The notes below the pieces were generated by a model that worked only from the letters and a program-made list of their open reading frames with translations, was not told the DNA's origin and searched no databases. Both the position numbers and the translations under genes were made by a program. 64,000 nucleotides of DNA from CAYNRA01 sp964399465 (GTDB lineage: Bacteria > Bacteroidota > Bacteroidia > Cytophagales > Spirosomataceae): contig CAYNRA010000006.1 in the NCBI GenBank assembly GCA_964399465.1, positions 1-64,000 on the forward strand, in the 5' to 3' direction. Shown one piece after another: positions 51,127 through 60,263 of the stretch (its first letter is position 1; each line of letters begins with the position of its first letter).

Positions 51127-52158
51127 ATGACAGAGCAACAAGACCTCTTTGAAGAGGAAGATGATTTATTTGAGCATTACAGAATTGAAGTCGATGCAGG
51201 TCAATCATTGATGCGGATTGACAAATACCTTGGCCTTCACATCAAAAATACATCAAGAAATAAGATTCAGCAAGCAATAGATACGGAGTCCGTCGCGGTA
51301 AATGGAGTAATTGTTAAGTCAAGTTACAAAGTAAAGCCTCTTGATCTCATCACGGTTTCTTTTCCTCATCCACCCAAAGAACATACAGAACTTTTACCTG
51401 AGGACATACCTTTGAATATTGTCTATGAAGACGATGATGTCTTGATTATCAATAAAGCGCAGGAAATGGTAGTACATCCAGGGCATAATAACTGGACAGG
51501 AACGCTTGTCAATGCATTGGTTCATCACTTTGACAACTTGCCAACATCCAAAAATGGGGCGATTCGTCCGGGTCTTGTACACCGGATTGACAAAGGTACA
51601 TCTGGACTACTTGTCATTGCAAAAAATGAATATGCGATGCAGTATTTGGCCAAACAATTTGCCAATCATACTACACAGCGTACCTATTACGCGCTTATTT
51701 GGGGAGAACCAAAGGAACCAGAGGGAACTATCAATGCACATATTGGCAGAGGGTATAAAGATAGACGCGTATCCGATGTTTTTCCAGATGGTGATTTTGG
51801 AAAAGAAGCGATTACACATTACAAAGTACTAAAATCGCTACGCTATGTTTCCTTAGTTCAGTGCAATTTAGAAACAGGGAGAACGCATCAGATTCGTGCG
51901 CATATGAAATATTTAGGTCATCCTTTGTTTGGAGATGCAGCATATGGAGGAGACAAAGTGCTTCGCGGACAGCTTTTTTCGCGATTCAAACAATTTGTAG
52001 AAAATCTTTTTGTGATTTTACCCCGACAAGCGTTACATGCAAAAACCCTTGGTTTTGAACATCCAACGACCAAAGAATGGATGCAGTTTGATTCAGAACT
52101 ACCAGACGACTTCCAACAAGTCATCGAAAAATGGGAACATTATTTACAATATAACTAA
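51127..52158 (+). CDS. rluD: RluA/RluD family 23S rRNA pseudouridine synthase
   Basis: The 343-residue enzyme has an acidic N-terminus, an S4 RNA-binding domain (about 28-80) and the catalytic domain with GLVHRIDKGTSGLLVIAK (catalytic D155) and ETGRTHQIRAHMKYLGHPLFGDAAYGG. It isomerises uridines of 23S rRNA, in the RluD case of helix 69. Family is firm; the exact target among RluA, C and D is inferred from the S4 domain and length. Confidence 0.92.
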   Translation: MTEQQDLFEEEDDLFEHYRIEVDAGQSLMRIDKYLGLHIKNTSRNKIQQAIDTESVAVNGVIVKSSYKVKPLDLITVSFPHPPKEHTELLPEDIPLNIVYEDDDVLIINKAQEMVVHPGHNNWTGTLVNALVHHFDNLPTSKNGAIRPGLVHRIDKGTSGLLVIAKNEYAMQYLAKQFANHTTQRTYYALIWGEPKEPEGTINAHIGRGYKDRRVSDVFPDGDFGKEAITHYKVLKSLRYVSLVQCNLETGRTHQIRAHMKYLGHPLFGDAAYGGDKVLRGQLFSRFKQFVENLFVILPRQALHAKTLGFEHPTTKEWMQFDSELPDDFQQVIEKWEHYLQYN

Positions 52159-52165
52159 ATTTTAC

Positions 52166-52618
52166 ATGTCAGTCTCACTCCGATTAGCAACAAAAGCAGA
52201 TGTACCTGAAATACTTTCCTTAGTTCAAGAGTTAGCTATTTATGAGAAAGCACCGGAGCAGGTCACCAATACATTAGAGAAAATGGAAGAGGATGGGTTT
52301 GGCCCCCATCCTATTTTTCAGACCATTTTAGCGGAAACACCTGAAGACGGAATCGTTGGAATGTCACTTTATTATTACCGCTACTCGACCTGGAAAGGAA
52401 AACGCTTGTATCTTGAGGACTTGATTGTTCGAGAAAAATTTCGTGGATTTGGTTACGGGAAATTACTTTTCAATGCAACCGTCGAAAAAGCAAAGGAAAC
52501 AAACTGTACTGGCATGATGTGGCAGGTACTAGATTGGAATAAACCAGCTATCGATTTCTACAAAACGTATGGTACACGTTTTGATTCAGAATGGTTAAAC
52601 TGTCATCTTGATTTTTAA
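52166..52618 (+). CDS. GNAT acetyltransferase, diamine/thialysine N-acetyltransferase-like
   Basis: The 150-residue protein starts at the ATG at 52166, seven bases after the rluD stop; the open frame extends upstream into rluD but without family support. SVSLRLATKADVPEILSLVQELA and DLIVREKFRGFGYGKLLFN (acetyl-CoA loop) with WNKPAIDFYKTYGT are typical of the SSAT/thialysine acetyltransferase group. Substrates in this group include polyamines and lysine analogues, which cannot be decided from sequence. Confidence 0.87.
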   Translation: MSVSLRLATKADVPEILSLVQELAIYEKAPEQVTNTLEKMEEDGFGPHPIFQTILAETPEDGIVGMSLYYYRYSTWKGKRLYLEDLIVREKFRGFGYGKLLFNATVEKAKETNCTGMMWQVLDWNKPAIDFYKTYGTRFDSEWLNCHLDF

Positions 52619-52735
52619 ACTTATAATCGTTGGTTAACTAAATCTACCATCTCCTTAAAAAACTGTTTATTCGTCAAAATCCAAACTTTGATATGTTTCA
52701 AGCCATTTTTTAGGTCTCAAAACTTTTTTTTATTC

Positions 52736-52743
52736 TATATTTG
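52736..52743 (+). promoter_or_regulatory. Candidate -7 element for the TPR gene
   Basis: TATATTTG matches TAnnTTTG, 48 bases before the start at 52791. No -33 TTTG is present at a fitting distance. The rest of the 172-base gap is AT-rich without further signals. Confidence 0.4.
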
Positions 52744-52790
52744 TAAAATTGTTACTAACTATTTTTCCATAAACCAACCTAGAAGCGAAG

Positions 52791-54497
52791 ATGAAGAACA
52801 AATTTCAATCTCTGTACTTGCTCTTAATTTCAGTGCTTGCAATCCACACAACAGCGTCAGCACAAGGTACAGAAGCAGGATTAAGAGAGCTTGAGGCGGG
52901 TAGATTTTCTGCTGCCGAGAAGATTTTTACACAAACTGCTGAGAGCACACCTACTCCAGAAAATTACTTCTATTTAGGTTATTATTACTTAAACACGCCT
53001 GAAGTAACCTCAAAAGATGCTAGTGCTGAAGCCAGAGCAGCCAAACTGAAAGCAGCCTCGGATGCCTTCACGAAAGGAAATACATTGGACAAAAAGCCAG
53101 ACCCACTTTGTAGTGTTGGACTTGGTGCTGTTCAATTAGCAAATGGTAAAATAGCAGAAGCAAAGTTGATTTTTGACGAAGTTATCAAAACGACAAAGAG
53201 TAAAAACCCAGACGTTTTGTTCCGTATCGGTGAAGCTTACACCATGTTCGAAAACGCTAAAGACCCTGCAGAGGCAATCTTGAATATTCAAATGGCTCTT
53301 GAGAAGTCCAAATTGCGTGACAATCCGGACTATTTCATCACTTTAGCTGAAGCATATCTAATGAAAAATGAGGGTGGAGATGCAATGAATGCGCTTCAAA
53401 ATGCGGAGAGATTATCCAAAAATCTGGCGAAAGTATATGCTAGAATGGGCGAAATCTGGCTACGTGGAAAGAACTACAAAGAAGCAAAAGAAAGACTTGA
53501 TCAAGCAATTGCTACTGATCCAGAATATGCGACTGCCCACCTTTTGTTAAGTTCTTATTACCAAACTTTCCAACAATTCGGTAAATCAGCAGAATCTGCT
53601 CAAAATTACTTAAAGTATTCTGACGGTGACTGTGCAGCTAAGTTGAGATATGTAAAATTGGCTTATATTGCAGAAGACTTCGCGAATGTTTTAAAAACAA
53701 TTGACGATATCCAATCTTGCAATCAAGATCCAATCGTTTACCGTATTGCTGGTTATAGCAAGTTTAAACAAGGAAAAGCACAGGATGCTATCGAGTCAAT
53801 CCAAACTTTCTTGGGTAAAGCAAGCCAAGAGCAAATTCTAGGGATGGACTACGGGTTCATGGGAAGAGCATATGTTGCATTGCCAAACACAGGGAACAAA
53901 ATGGCGAATGATTCGATCGGAATTGCCTACATGAAGAAGGCAATTAGCATGAAAGATACGTCTTACAACTACTCTGAGGACATTGTTAAAATATACAAGG
54001 ACAACAAGCAGTTTGATAAAGCTGCGGCTACTTTGGAAGAAATCATTGCTGCAAAAGGAAAAACGGATGCAACTGATTATGCAAACTTAGGTATTCTTTA
54101 TTATTCAGCGAATATCTGGGATAAAGCAGATGATACTTTTGGTAAGGTTTGTGAGCTTTACAAAGACTCTTGGCCAGCTGCTTACTTGTACCGTGCAAGA
54201 ATTCAAACATACAGATACAAAGGAGATAGCTCATTTGTAGCAGCTCCAGTTTATGAGAAATTCGTCTCTTTATTAAACGATGACCAAAAGGTTCAGAACA
54301 AAGCATCTGTAGTAGAAGCACTTCGCTATCTATCAGGAAAAGCATTCTTGTTTGAGAAAGATACGGAGAAGGCAAAAGGATTTATCACACAAATCTTGAA
54401 GATTGATCCACAAAATGCGGATGCCCTTCAACTTTTAGAATCCTTGAATGGTACCCCTGCAATTGTACCTACGACAGAAAAAAAGAAAAGCAGTTAA
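52791..54497 (+). CDS. Periplasmic tetratricopeptide-repeat protein
   Basis: The 568-residue protein has a signal peptide (ending TTASAQG) and is built almost wholly of TPR helices, for example ELEAGRFSAAEKIFTQTAE, AKVYARMGEIWLRGKNYKEA and YANLGILYYSANIWDKADDTF. It has no enzymatic motif and ends with a lysine-rich tail. Such proteins usually hold complexes together in the periplasm; partners are unknown. It stands alone and has a strong terminator. Confidence 0.82.
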   Translation: MKNKFQSLYLLLISVLAIHTTASAQGTEAGLRELEAGRFSAAEKIFTQTAESTPTPENYFYLGYYYLNTPEVTSKDASAEARAAKLKAASDAFTKGNTLDKKPDPLCSVGLGAVQLANGKIAEAKLIFDEVIKTTKSKNPDVLFRIGEAYTMFENAKDPAEAILNIQMALEKSKLRDNPDYFITLAEAYLMKNEGGDAMNALQNAERLSKNLAKVYARMGEIWLRGKNYKEAKERLDQAIATDPEYATAHLLLSSYYQTFQQFGKSAESAQNYLKYSDGDCAAKLRYVKLAYIAEDFANVLKTIDDIQSCNQDPIVYRIAGYSKFKQGKAQDAIESIQTFLGKASQEQILGMDYGFMGRAYVALPNTGNKMANDSIGIAYMKKAISMKDTSYNYSEDIVKIYKDNKQFDKAAATLEEIIAAKGKTDATDYANLGILYYSANIWDKADDTFGKVCELYKDSWPAAYLYRARIQTYRYKGDSSFVAAPVYEKFVSLLNDDQKVQNKASVVEALRYLSGKAFLFEKDTEKAKGFITQILKIDPQNADALQLLESLNGTPAIVPTTEKKKSS

Positions 54498-54513
54498 TAT
54501 TGTGCTTACTTCT

Positions 54514-54549
54514 AAAAAACGGGAATCTAATAAGATTCCCGTTTTTTTT
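54514..54549 (+). terminator. Terminator of the TPR gene
   Basis: AAAAAACGGGAATCT and AGATTCCCGTTTTTT form a strong stem with loop AATA, followed by further T residues. The remainder of the gap to 54724 shows nothing I can name. Confidence 0.9.
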
Positions 54550-54724
54550 ATATTTATTCCAAAAGTTTCTTTGAATTATCGAATTACCAAATAACTTTGT
54601 TGTCTGATAATTTTACCAATTATTTCAATCGAATTAGCTGTTTTAGTTCTATATTAGGAAAGCGTTCATTGATTTAACTAAAAGAATCACCTCATTACAA
54701 ACCAATTTATTACAAAAAAAGTAT

Positions 54725-55297
54725 ATGTTTAATCTAGTTATCTTTGGACCTCCAGGAGCAGGTAAAGGAACTCAGTCAGAGAAAATCATCAAAAAGTACA
54801 ATTTAGTACATATCTCTACTGGTGATATGTTTCGCATGCACATCAAGAATGAAACTGCACTAGGCCAACAAGTAAAATCTATTTTGGCCAGTGGCTCTTT
54901 AGTACCCGACTCCATAACAATTGATATGTTAGAAGAAGAGGTAGCTAGAAATACAGAAGCAAATGGGTTTATATTTGATGGATTTCCCCGTACAGTTGCC
55001 CAAGCAGAAGCATTGGACGCATTTGTAGCGAGTAAGGGAAATAAGATTAACCTTGTATTGCAATTAGATGTTTCAGAAGGAATCATCAAAGAAAGAATCG
55101 CAGAAAGAAAAAAGGTAAGTGGACGTGCAGATGATGATGAAGATAAATTAATCAAACGCATCGATGAATACTTCACAAAAACCATTCATGTATTACCTTA
55201 TTACCAAAATCAAGGGAAAGTAGTTACAGTAAATGGTGTTGGAGATATAGAAAATATCCACCAAGAAATCAGTAAAACTATTGAACAAAGCATGTAA
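54725..55297 (+). CDS. adk: Adenylate kinase
   Basis: The 190-residue enzyme balances AMP, ADP and ATP. The P-loop GPPGAGKGTQ (8-17), the AMP-binding HISTGDMFR and FDGFPRTVAQAEAL with the family Arg, and RKKVSGRADDDEDKLIKRI are present. The lid is short and has no zinc cysteines. It precedes obg by 76 bases on the same strand. Confidence 0.97.
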   Translation: MFNLVIFGPPGAGKGTQSEKIIKKYNLVHISTGDMFRMHIKNETALGQQVKSILASGSLVPDSITIDMLEEEVARNTEANGFIFDGFPRTVAQAEALDAFVASKGNKINLVLQLDVSEGIIKERIAERKKVSGRADDDEDKLIKRIDEYFTKTIHVLPYYQNQGKVVTVNGVGDIENIHQEISKTIEQSM

Positions 55298-55343
55298 TTT
55301 TGGCAAATAGTCATTAGTATTTCTTATTCCCTTAAAAAAGTGG

Positions 55344-55351
55344 TACTTTTG
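55344..55351 (+). promoter_or_regulatory. Candidate -7 element for obg
   Basis: TACTTTTG matches TAnnTTTG, 22 bases before the obg start. The -33 position has no clear TTTG. Confidence 0.4.
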
Positions 55352-55373
55352 TGGATTATTTCACAGAAGAAAA

Positions 55374-56360
55374 ATGACATCAAACTTTATAGATTACGTA
55401 AAAATTAATTGCAGATCCGGCAAAGGTGGCGCTGGATCTGTACATTTTAGGAGAGAAAAATTTGTTCCAAAGGGTGGTCCAGATGGTGGAGATGGCGGAA
55501 GAGGAGGACACGTAATTGTCCGGGCAAATCCACAACTTTGGACACTTTTACATTTAAAATATCAAAAACATATCTTCGCAGGTAACGGAAAAAGTGGAGG
55601 AAAAAGCCGAAGCACTGGGTTACAAGGGGAAGATATCATCATTGAAGTTCCATTAGGAACTGTTATTAAAGATGCGGAAACATTCGAGCAAATAGCAGAA
55701 GTTACCGAGGAAAATCAAGAGATAATTATTCTTGAAGGTGGAAAAGGGGGACTTGGAAATAACCATTTCAAATCCTCGACTAAACAAACACCCTATTATG
55801 CTCAACCCGGTGAGTTAGGTCTCGAAAATTGGCTTATTTTTGAACTGAAAGTACTTGCAGATATTGGACTTGTTGGATACCCTAATGCGGGTAAATCTAC
55901 CCTTCTATCTGCAATATCGGCAGCAAAACCTGAAATAGGCGCATACCCATTTACGACTATCACACCCAATTTAGGTGTCGTGCCCTACTATGATTTTAAA
56001 TCATTTATTGTAGCGGATATTCCTGGAATTATCGAAGGTGCCTCTGAGGGAAAAGGACTTGGGCTACGATTCCTGAGACATATTGAACGTAATTCAAGTT
56101 TATTATTCGTCATATCAGCTGAATCTGAAGATGTATTAGAAGATTATCACATTCTTGTACATGAACTTCAATTGCATAACCCGGAACTCCTTGATAAGAA
56201 AAGAGTGATTGGTATATCAAAAATCGAACTAATTGATGACGAGAAGAAAACAGAAATACGTGCAAAATTCGGTAACGATTTACCCGTAACGTTGTTTTCT
56301 GCCCATACTGGTGAAGGAATTAAAGAACTAAAAGACGTGCTTTGGCAAATACTTAACTAA
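55374..56360 (+). CDS. obgE: GTPase Obg/CgtA
   Basis: The 328-residue GTPase acts in large-subunit ribosome assembly and stress control. The glycine-rich Obg fold covers residues 1-158 (SGKGGAGSVHFRREKFVPKGGPDGG within it), and the G domain follows with GYPNAGKST (168-176), DIPGIIEGA and later SKIE. The third, variable Obg C-terminal domain is missing, as in many relatives. Confidence 0.97.
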   Translation: MTSNFIDYVKINCRSGKGGAGSVHFRREKFVPKGGPDGGDGGRGGHVIVRANPQLWTLLHLKYQKHIFAGNGKSGGKSRSTGLQGEDIIIEVPLGTVIKDAETFEQIAEVTEENQEIIILEGGKGGLGNNHFKSSTKQTPYYAQPGELGLENWLIFELKVLADIGLVGYPNAGKSTLLSAISAAKPEIGAYPFTTITPNLGVVPYYDFKSFIVADIPGIIEGASEGKGLGLRFLRHIERNSSLLFVISAESEDVLEDYHILVHELQLHNPELLDKKRVIGISKIELIDDEKKTEIRAKFGNDLPVTLFSAHTGEGIKELKDVLWQILN

Positions 56361-56397
56361 TTGATTTTAATGATTTTTTGACATTAACACATTATCG

Positions 56398-58662
56398 ATG
56401 AAAAGTAAAATCTTTTGGAAATTAATATGTTCCCTGTTAATTCCATTCGGTGTTTTTTCACAAATTTCAATTTCTTTCCCAACGGAAAGAGCTGTTTTTC
56501 AAAGAAACCAAAACAACAAAGGATTTATTCAAATTTCGGGGAGTTATCAGCCCATTTTAACACGTGTTGAAGCACGCGTCATTCCAATAAATGGTGGGCA
56601 AGAAACTCCTTGGACTACGATTTCTACAAACCCTACAGGAGGTAATTTTATTGGTAAACTCGAGGTAACAGGTGGTTGGTACCGACTAGAGGTTCGTGGA
56701 TTATTCAACGAACGAGTGGAAGGAATAACAACAATTAATCGTGTTGGGGTCGGGGAAGTTTTTCTTATCTCAGGACAATCCAATGCGAGGGGCGTCATTG
56801 GTGAAACGGCTCATCCTATCAATCAAGATGATAGGGTGTCTTGTATCACTAACTTCTTCGCAAACGACACAGATACTCCTCCATTCCCCACTTTTGCACA
56901 ATTGAAAGATGAAAATACTTTCTATGCTCCAGAAGGTTATGGGTCTTGGTATTGGGGGGAACTTGGTGCAAAATTAGCTACTCGATTAAACGTACCTATT
57001 CTATTTATCAATACAGCTTGGGAAGGTTTAGCTATTGATGCTTGGAGGGAAAGTTTATTGGGGGGGACTGCTCCCAACCCCTTCTCTGGGTTGAGAGCAA
57101 AACCTGGATATCCCTATAATTCAACACGTTACGCACTAAACTATTACCATCACCTCCTTGGTATCAGAGCTATCCTTTGGTCACAAGGAGAGTCGGACAC
57201 TTTCATTAATAAATCTGCTCAGGAGTATGCCAACGATTTAAAATTGGTCATTAGCGAAACAAGAAAATCAAGTGCAAAAAACATAGCTTGGGTAGTTTCA
57301 AGAACATCAAAAGTAGGCAATAGAACATCTCCTGATGTAATTCAAGGACAAAATATAACCATTTCTACAACTCAAAATGTATTTCCTGGACCGAATCTAG
57401 ACCAAATAGAAGATAGATACGACGGGACACATTTCAACACTGTCGGACTAAATAAAGCTGCTGACGAATGGAGTATTTTTCTTAATGACGCTTTTTTTAA
57501 TTCTTCAATACCTTTTGTTGGTACTGGCTTCATTGAACCAACAATCAAATGTTCTATAGAATCTGACGTTCCAATTCAAATAACATTAAATACCGATAAA
57601 AAAAATATAAATTGGTCAAATGGTCTCAAAGATGCCACTATATTCATCAAGAGTGGTCAACTTCAAGCACAAGTAGTTGACACAAACAAAAATGTTTCCT
57701 ACAGCCCTATTCTTTTTTTCGATCAGAATACGATTCCTCAAAAACCACAGATATCAGTAATTGGCTCAAGTATACTTTGTGAGGGAGAAACAACAACTTT
57801 AAGATCAAATTACTCAATTAATAATGTGTGGACAAGTGGTGCAATTACTCCACAAATCGTAGTAAGCAAAACGACTACCGAACGCGTTTCATATACAAAT
57901 AGCTATGGATGTACGGTACAATCCGATGCTGTTACCATCTTGGTAAACCCGAAACCCGAACCACAGGTATCCATTGTTGGTAAGCCCGTTAGCTGCTCTA
58001 ATGAAGATGTATTCTTGGAATCAAATCTATCTGAGGGGATTCGATGGAGTAATGGAGAAACCTTATCCAAAATAAAAATTAACCAAACAGGTAGTTACAC
58101 CTTGCAAGCTACCAATGAATTTGGATGTACTGTAACAACTCCGTCAATATCTATCTTCATCGGTGATACGCCTGGGAAACCAACTATTGAAAAAAGCACA
58201 CCTTTTACATTGCAAGCGGTTTCACTTCAATCCAACTCAACTATCGAATGGTTATCAAACAATGGGGTTCTTACTGGACAAAATGCCAGACAGTTGAAAA
58301 TTTCACAACCGGCGGAATATACAGCAAAAGCAAGTAGAACGTATCTTGTAAATTCAAATCCACTCATTTGTATTTCAGAAATATCCAATGCAATTCAAAT
58401 TACTGACGAGGATATTGCGCGCTATTTAGTCGTTTTTCCTATTCCTGTTACGAGTACGAGCTTCTCTGTAGAAATTGTTGAACCACAAAAAAACATCCAA
58501 GCACTTCTTTATTCACCATTAGGTCAATTAATACGTACCTATCAAGTAGCGGACTTTGCCTCCTTGAAAAGTTTCTCTGTTGTAGGAGTTCCCAAAGGAG
58601 AATATTTTCTTCAAATAAAAAATCAAAACATTGACATTACAAAAAGGATTTTAATAGAATAA
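56398..58662 (+). CDS. Secreted SGNH-type esterase with type IX sorting tail
   Basis: The 754-residue protein has a signal peptide (to FSQ at about 22), an N-terminal beta domain, and a sialate-O-acetylesterase-like SGNH hydrolase with S128 in LISGQSNARG, WSQGESDTF (261-269) and D342/H345 in YDGTHFN. Two or three Ig-like repeats follow (about 385-640, each with a conserved Cys pair such as CSIESD and CEGETTTLRSN). The last 80 residues (VVFPIPVTSTSF to ITKRILIE) match the type IX secretion sorting domain. It should be exported to the surface and remove acetyl groups from a glycan. Substrate unknown. Confidence 0.82.
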   Translation: MKSKIFWKLICSLLIPFGVFSQISISFPTERAVFQRNQNNKGFIQISGSYQPILTRVEARVIPINGGQETPWTTISTNPTGGNFIGKLEVTGGWYRLEVRGLFNERVEGITTINRVGVGEVFLISGQSNARGVIGETAHPINQDDRVSCITNFFANDTDTPPFPTFAQLKDENTFYAPEGYGSWYWGELGAKLATRLNVPILFINTAWEGLAIDAWRESLLGGTAPNPFSGLRAKPGYPYNSTRYALNYYHHLLGIRAILWSQGESDTFINKSAQEYANDLKLVISETRKSSAKNIAWVVSRTSKVGNRTSPDVIQGQNITISTTQNVFPGPNLDQIEDRYDGTHFNTVGLNKAADEWSIFLNDAFFNSSIPFVGTGFIEPTIKCSIESDVPIQITLNTDKKNINWSNGLKDATIFIKSGQLQAQVVDTNKNVSYSPILFFDQNTIPQKPQISVIGSSILCEGETTTLRSNYSINNVWTSGAITPQIVVSKTTTERVSYTNSYGCTVQSDAVTILVNPKPEPQVSIVGKPVSCSNEDVFLESNLSEGIRWSNGETLSKIKINQTGSYTLQATNEFGCTVTTPSISIFIGDTPGKPTIEKSTPFTLQAVSLQSNSTIEWLSNNGVLTGQNARQLKISQPAEYTAKASRTYLVNSNPLICISEISNAIQITDEDIARYLVVFPIPVTSTSFSVEIVEPQKNIQALLYSPLGQLIRTYQVADFASLKSFSVVGVPKGEYFLQIKNQNIDITKRILIE

Positions 58663-58693
58663 TTGGCAAATGAGCACTTATTAACTATTTTTG
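58663..58693 (+). promoter_or_regulatory. Promoter of the nuo operon
   Basis: TTG at 58663-58665 and TATTTTTG at 58686-58693 are 20 bases apart, in good agreement with the Bacteroidota consensus (TTTG, about 20 bases, TAnnTTTG). The nuoA start is 19 bases further on. Confidence 0.65.
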
Positions 58694-58711
58694 AGTAAAT
58701 TTTAACACCCA

Positions 58712-59089
58712 ATGAAAGAACACTTACCTTCAGACTACCTACCGATATTAGTTCAATTAGGCGCTGCAATTGGATTCATCATTTTTTCTATGTCTTTAAC
58801 CCACCTTTTAGGTCCTAAACTAAAAGGAAATCAAAAAGATGAACCATTCGAGTGCGGTATTGAATCTCAGGGTGATGCACGAACCCCAATTTCTGTTCGC
58901 TATTTCCTAATCGCTATTTTGTTTGTTTTATTCGATGTAGAAATTATCTTCATGTACCCTTGGGCTGTCAACTTTATGAAATTAGGATGGTTTGGTTTTA
59001 TGGAAATGATTGTCTTTGTAGCGCTTCTTATGGCTGGTTTCTACTATGTTATCCGTAAAGGGGTTTTGGATTGGGAACGTCAAGACTAA
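58712..59089 (+). CDS. nuoA: NADH-quinone oxidoreductase subunit A
   Basis: The 125-residue membrane subunit has three helices and the conserved loop PFECGIESQGDARTPISVRYFLIAILFVLFDVE (with its Cys and acidic residues, partly quoted). It belongs to the membrane arm of complex I near the quinone site. It is the first gene of the nuo operon in the order A-B-C-D-E-F-G. Confidence 0.96.
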   Translation: MKEHLPSDYLPILVQLGAAIGFIIFSMSLTHLLGPKLKGNQKDEPFECGIESQGDARTPISVRYFLIAILFVLFDVEIIFMYPWAVNFMKLGWFGFMEMIVFVALLMAGFYYVIRKGVLDWERQD

Positions 59090-59138
59090 TTTCTGAAACA
59101 TCACACACACACAATTGGTTAAAAAAAGAAAAAAGGTT

Positions 59139-59687
59139 ATGAGTAATATACAAATGGTAAATGCACCAGATGGTCACGAAGGCCCTGGTTTTTTTGCGAC
59201 CTCTCTAGACGCCGTTATCGGGTTAGCACGTAGTAACTCTCTCTGGCCTCTCCCCTTTGCCACATCTTGCTGTGGAATTGAATTCATGGCAACAATGGGC
59301 GCACACTATGACATTTCTCGCTTTGGCTCTGAGAGACCAAGTTTCTCTCCACGCCAAGCAGACCTTCTTATGGTTATGGGTACAATTGCTAAGAAAATGG
59401 CTCCCGTTGTTAAACAAGTGTATCTACAAATGGCAGAACCTCGTTGGGTAATTGCTGTAGGAGCTTGTGCTTCTAGCGGCGGGATATTTGACACATACTC
59501 TGTACTTCAAGGAATTGACCGCGTAATCCCTGTTGATGTATACGTACCAGGCTGCCCTCCAAGACCAGAACAAATTTTAGATGGTCTCATTCAAGTAAGA
59601 GAAATCGCTCGCAACGAATCACTTCGCCGCCGCGACTCAGAAGAATACAAAGCACTTCTTGCCTCGTATCAAATCCATACATCCTAA
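59139..59687 (+). CDS. nuoB: NADH-quinone oxidoreductase subunit B
   Basis: The 182-residue subunit carries cluster N2 next to the quinone site. Cysteines lie in FATSCCGIEFMA, VGACASSGGIFDTYSV and VPGCPPRPEQILDG. I chose the ATG at 59139, which is preceded by AAAAGG; a TTG at 59115 would add eight basic residues that are not family-like. Confidence 0.96.
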   Translation: MSNIQMVNAPDGHEGPGFFATSLDAVIGLARSNSLWPLPFATSCCGIEFMATMGAHYDISRFGSERPSFSPRQADLLMVMGTIAKKMAPVVKQVYLQMAEPRWVIAVGACASSGGIFDTYSVLQGIDRVIPVDVYVPGCPPRPEQILDGLIQVREIARNESLRRRDSEEYKALLASYQIHTS

Positions 59688-59707
59688 CCTTTTACAATAA
59701 ACTACCT

Positions 59708-60205
59708 ATGACAAACCAAGATTTGGTAAATGATATTGTAGAACATTTTGGAGAAAATGTTTTTGACTTTTCCGAACCAAACGGAATGCTCACTTTCACA
59801 ACAAAACGTGAAAATATCATTGATATCCTTACATACTTATACACAAGTCCCGTTCTGAAATTTAATTTCATTACAGACATAACAGGTATTCACATCCCTG
59901 ACAATAAGGGTGCTGAGTTCGGTGTAGTCTATCATCTTCATAGTTTCGAAAATGGTATTCGTACTCGTGTCAAAGTGTTTTTGTCAGAAAATGACCTCAA
60001 CATTCCAACTGCCGTAAACCTATACGCAGGAGCAAATTGGATGGAAAGAGAAACCTTCGATTTCTATGGAATCAACTTCGTCGGACATCCAAATCTGAAA
60101 AGAATCTTAAATATTGACGAGATGGACTACTTCCCGATGAGGAAGGAATATCCACTCGAAGATGCTACCCGTGAAGATAAAATTGACGCCCTTTTTGGTA
60201 GATAA
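59708..60205 (+). CDS. nuoC: NADH-quinone oxidoreductase subunit C
   Basis: The 165-residue peripheral-arm subunit shows FNFITDITGIHIPD, NWMERETFDFYGINFVGHPNLKRIL and the terminal FPMRKEYPLED. It is separate from nuoD, unlike the fused form of enterobacteria. It follows nuoB by 20 bases. Confidence 0.95.
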   Translation: MTNQDLVNDIVEHFGENVFDFSEPNGMLTFTTKRENIIDILTYLYTSPVLKFNFITDITGIHIPDNKGAEFGVVYHLHSFENGIRTRVKVFLSENDLNIPTAVNLYAGANWMERETFDFYGINFVGHPNLKRILNIDEMDYFPMRKEYPLEDATREDKIDALFGR

Positions 60206-60263
60206 ATGCATCAACAAATAAGGAGAAGAACAACGTAATCCAAAAGGATAAAAAACTGGAAAA

